This document shows positions 4,512 to 5,424 of a stretch of 5,424 nucleotides of DNA, piece after piece. The position numbers were made by a program, and so were the translations under genes. This DNA comes from Bacillota bacterium (GTDB taxonomy: Bacteria > Bacillota > Clostridia > Lachnospirales > Cellulosilyticaceae): positions 1 through 5,424 of the forward strand of contig JAEXBC010000254.1 of NCBI GenBank assembly GCA_023457875.1, in the 5' to 3' direction. How positions within the stretch are numbered: position 1 is the first letter of the stretch; each line of letters begins with the position of its first letter. A model generated the notes under the pieces. The model did no database searches. It was given only the letters and a program-made list of their open reading frames with translations, and was not told where the DNA came from.

Positions 4512-4716
4512 AATTAAAAACCTCCTGTATGATTCTAAATTGGTATGAATCATAATTTGTCGTTTCCAATACTATAATATGGAAATTAAAGTCCTTTGGT
4601 GACATTTATGTATAAATTTATTTTCACCCCAATATATTTATAAAAGAACCATTCTTTGCCCATTCTATAAAAAAGCTGCTTGATCATATATTCCATTTTA
4701 TAAGGTGGTGTTCCAA
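4512..4716. other. Divergent intergenic region beyond the integrase
   Basis: This stretch of 205 bp separates the leftward cysteine-rich gene from the rightward TTG-start gene. It holds the ribosome sites of both, a perfect 8-bp inverted repeat (4528-4554), a TATAAT at 4573-4578 without a good -35, and the left arm of a long-range inverted repeat (4671-4684). No ORF, tRNA or terminator is evident. The end of the element could lie here or just after the integrase. Confidence 0.5.
4528..4554. repeat. Perfect 8-bp inverted repeat
   Basis: TATGATTC (4528-4535) and GAATCATA (4547-4554) are exact inverted repeats around 11 bp. They sit one base upstream of the AGGAGG of the cysteine-rich gene. This could be an operator, an mRNA hairpin near the ribosome site, or part of a recombination site. 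Confidence 0.6.
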
Positions 4717-4749
4717 TTGTCCTTTGTCTTCCACTATAATCAAGCTTTT
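4671..4749 (+). repeat. Long-range inverted repeat spanning a start codon
   Basis: AAAAGCTGCTTGAT (4671-4684) pairs with ATCAAGCTTTT (4739-4749) over 11 bp, apart from a 3-nt bulge. The 54-nt interval contains the ribosome site (4702-4710) and TTG start (4717) of the downstream gene. If transcription starts upstream of 4671, the RNA could fold so that the start lies in a large loop. Functional relevance is unproven. Confidence 0.35.
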
Positions 4750-5424
4750 ACCTTAATTGATTCTACCCCTAAGTCGGGGGTTTACTGTCAGTTTTTCACA
4801 CCTACTGCAGCACCTAAAGTCTTGACCATTCAACATCAACATACGACTCAATATAGTGCTTTTTTAGATCATCAGTATAAGCCTCATATTGCAATGATGC
4901 CTGACGACTATCATATTAACTACCTTACGATCGATAATCACAGAATCAGTAAAGTTTCCCTCATTAGCAATCGTACAGAAAACTATCAGCTTTCTTCTCC
5001 TATGCTTTATAACCTTGAAGGCAAAACTTCTCTTATTTATTTATCCCATCATGTCAATTCTAATGAATACAGCTTCGTCTACCAAAACCTTGATACCCAA
5101 AATCTATCCACCTTACTGACACTGCCTCTTAAACCAAAACAAATTAAGTTTTTCCAAGACACAAATGCCATATATATTTTTTATATTCTAAGTGAAGATG
5201 CCTATCATCTAGACTACTTAAAAGTCACTGCAAAGGAAGTAACCAAGCATACCCTTTTAAAGGTTACCACGCCTATTTATGACTATAGTATATGCTTACA
5301 AAATAATGGGGTGCATAGTGCCTTTGTTACAGAAATTCATGGAAAATATCAGCTTTCCTACCTTAATGGGGAAGAAAACACCATCTATCCATTGACTACT
5401 ACTTTATCTCCACCTGCTCCAACT
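4717..5424 (+). CDS. Unrecognised protein with propeller-like repeats, 3' partial
   Basis: An open frame of 236 codons runs to the window edge without a stop. The start is TTG at 4717, eight bases after AAGGTGG (4702-4708); an in-frame TGA at 4681 limits any longer start, leaving GTG at 4705 or 4708 as unlikely alternatives inside the ribosome site. The protein begins MSFVFHYNQAFTLIDS. It is rich in Tyr, His, Thr and beta-branched residues and lacks a signal peptide or membrane span. Related blocks recur: YHINYL at 65, YSFVYQ at 118, YHLDYL at 163 and YQLSYL at 211, a spacing of 45-53 residues that suggests beta-propeller blades. There is no recognised family or enzyme motif. It is probably a host gene beyond the element, and its codon use is richer in C-ending codons than the integrase. 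Confidence 0.75.
   Translation, partial: MSFVFHYNQAFTLIDSTPKSGVYCQFFTPTAAPKVLTIQHQHTTQYSAFLDHQYKPHIAMMPDDYHINYLTIDNHRISKVSLISNRTENYQLSSPMLYNLEGKTSLIYLSHHVNSNEYSFVYQNLDTQNLSTLLTLPLKPKQIKFFQDTNAIYIFYILSEDAYHLDYLKVTAKEVTKHTLLKVTTPIYDYSICLQNNGVHSAFVTEIHGKYQLSYLNGEENTIYPLTTTLSPPAPT

Noticed and set aside
4765..4781. ACCCC/GGGGT hairpin near the start of the 4717 gene
   Set aside because: It lies inside an intact reading frame with a 5-bp stem and no U-tract, so it is not a credible terminator.
1..5424. CRISPR array, tRNA, rRNA or insertion sequence
   Set aside because: No regularly spaced repeats, cloverleaf sequence, rRNA segment or transposase was seen in the window.

Overview
The window looks like one end of a prophage (or a phage-like integrative element) and the start of the flanking chromosome of an AT-rich, low-GC Gram-positive bacterium, probably a clostridial Firmicute. 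The reasons are strong AGGAGG-type ribosome binding sites, frequent GTG/TTG starts, AT-rich codons, and phage families typical of Firmicutes: AntA/KilAC antirepressor, DUF6906-like protein, mini ImmA-type peptidase and large serine integrase. No species can be assigned from sequence alone, and no virion genes are in view.

Layout. Positions 1-1938 hold a leftward early operon. In transcription order it carries a Cro-like HTH protein (1938-1693), a 55-aa protein with a GTG start (1641-1474), an AntA/KilAC antirepressor (1395-628), a 62-aa membrane protein (638-450), a 64-aa predicted DNA-binding protein (453-259), a 53-aa DUF6906-like protein (262-101), and perhaps a 29-aa ORF (101-12). The last genes overlap by 11, 4, 4 and 1 nt. 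A strong terminator pointing the other way (54-88), preceded by an extended -10 promoter, suggests a short antisense RNA at the left edge. Positions 1939-2211 form a divergent control region. Positions 2212-4350 are a rightward lysogeny/integration operon: an HTH repressor without a protease domain, an 82-aa HELAH metallopeptidase of the ImmA/IrrE type, and a 488-aa large serine recombinase. From 4351 on the sequence is probably host, or the junction: a 48-aa cysteine-rich gene convergent with the integrase, a 205-bp intergenic region with inverted repeats, and an unrecognised protein with beta-propeller-like spacing that starts at TTG and runs off the window.

How it works together. The control region contains four 16-bp sites of the form TTAC(C/T)(G/A)-N4-(C)(G/A)GTAA. 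Two of them lie in the -35/-10 spacers of the two divergent promoters, each abutting the -10 hexamer, and two lie downstream of the -10s. This fits a repressor that blocks the leftward lytic promoter and controls its own promoter, opposed by the Cro-like protein. By analogy with ICEBs1 ImmR/ImmA, the small peptidase probably inactivates the repressor. The antirepressor gives the early operon a second way to relieve repression. The integrase lies in the repressor operon, so excision would need a directionality factor, possibly one of the small early proteins.
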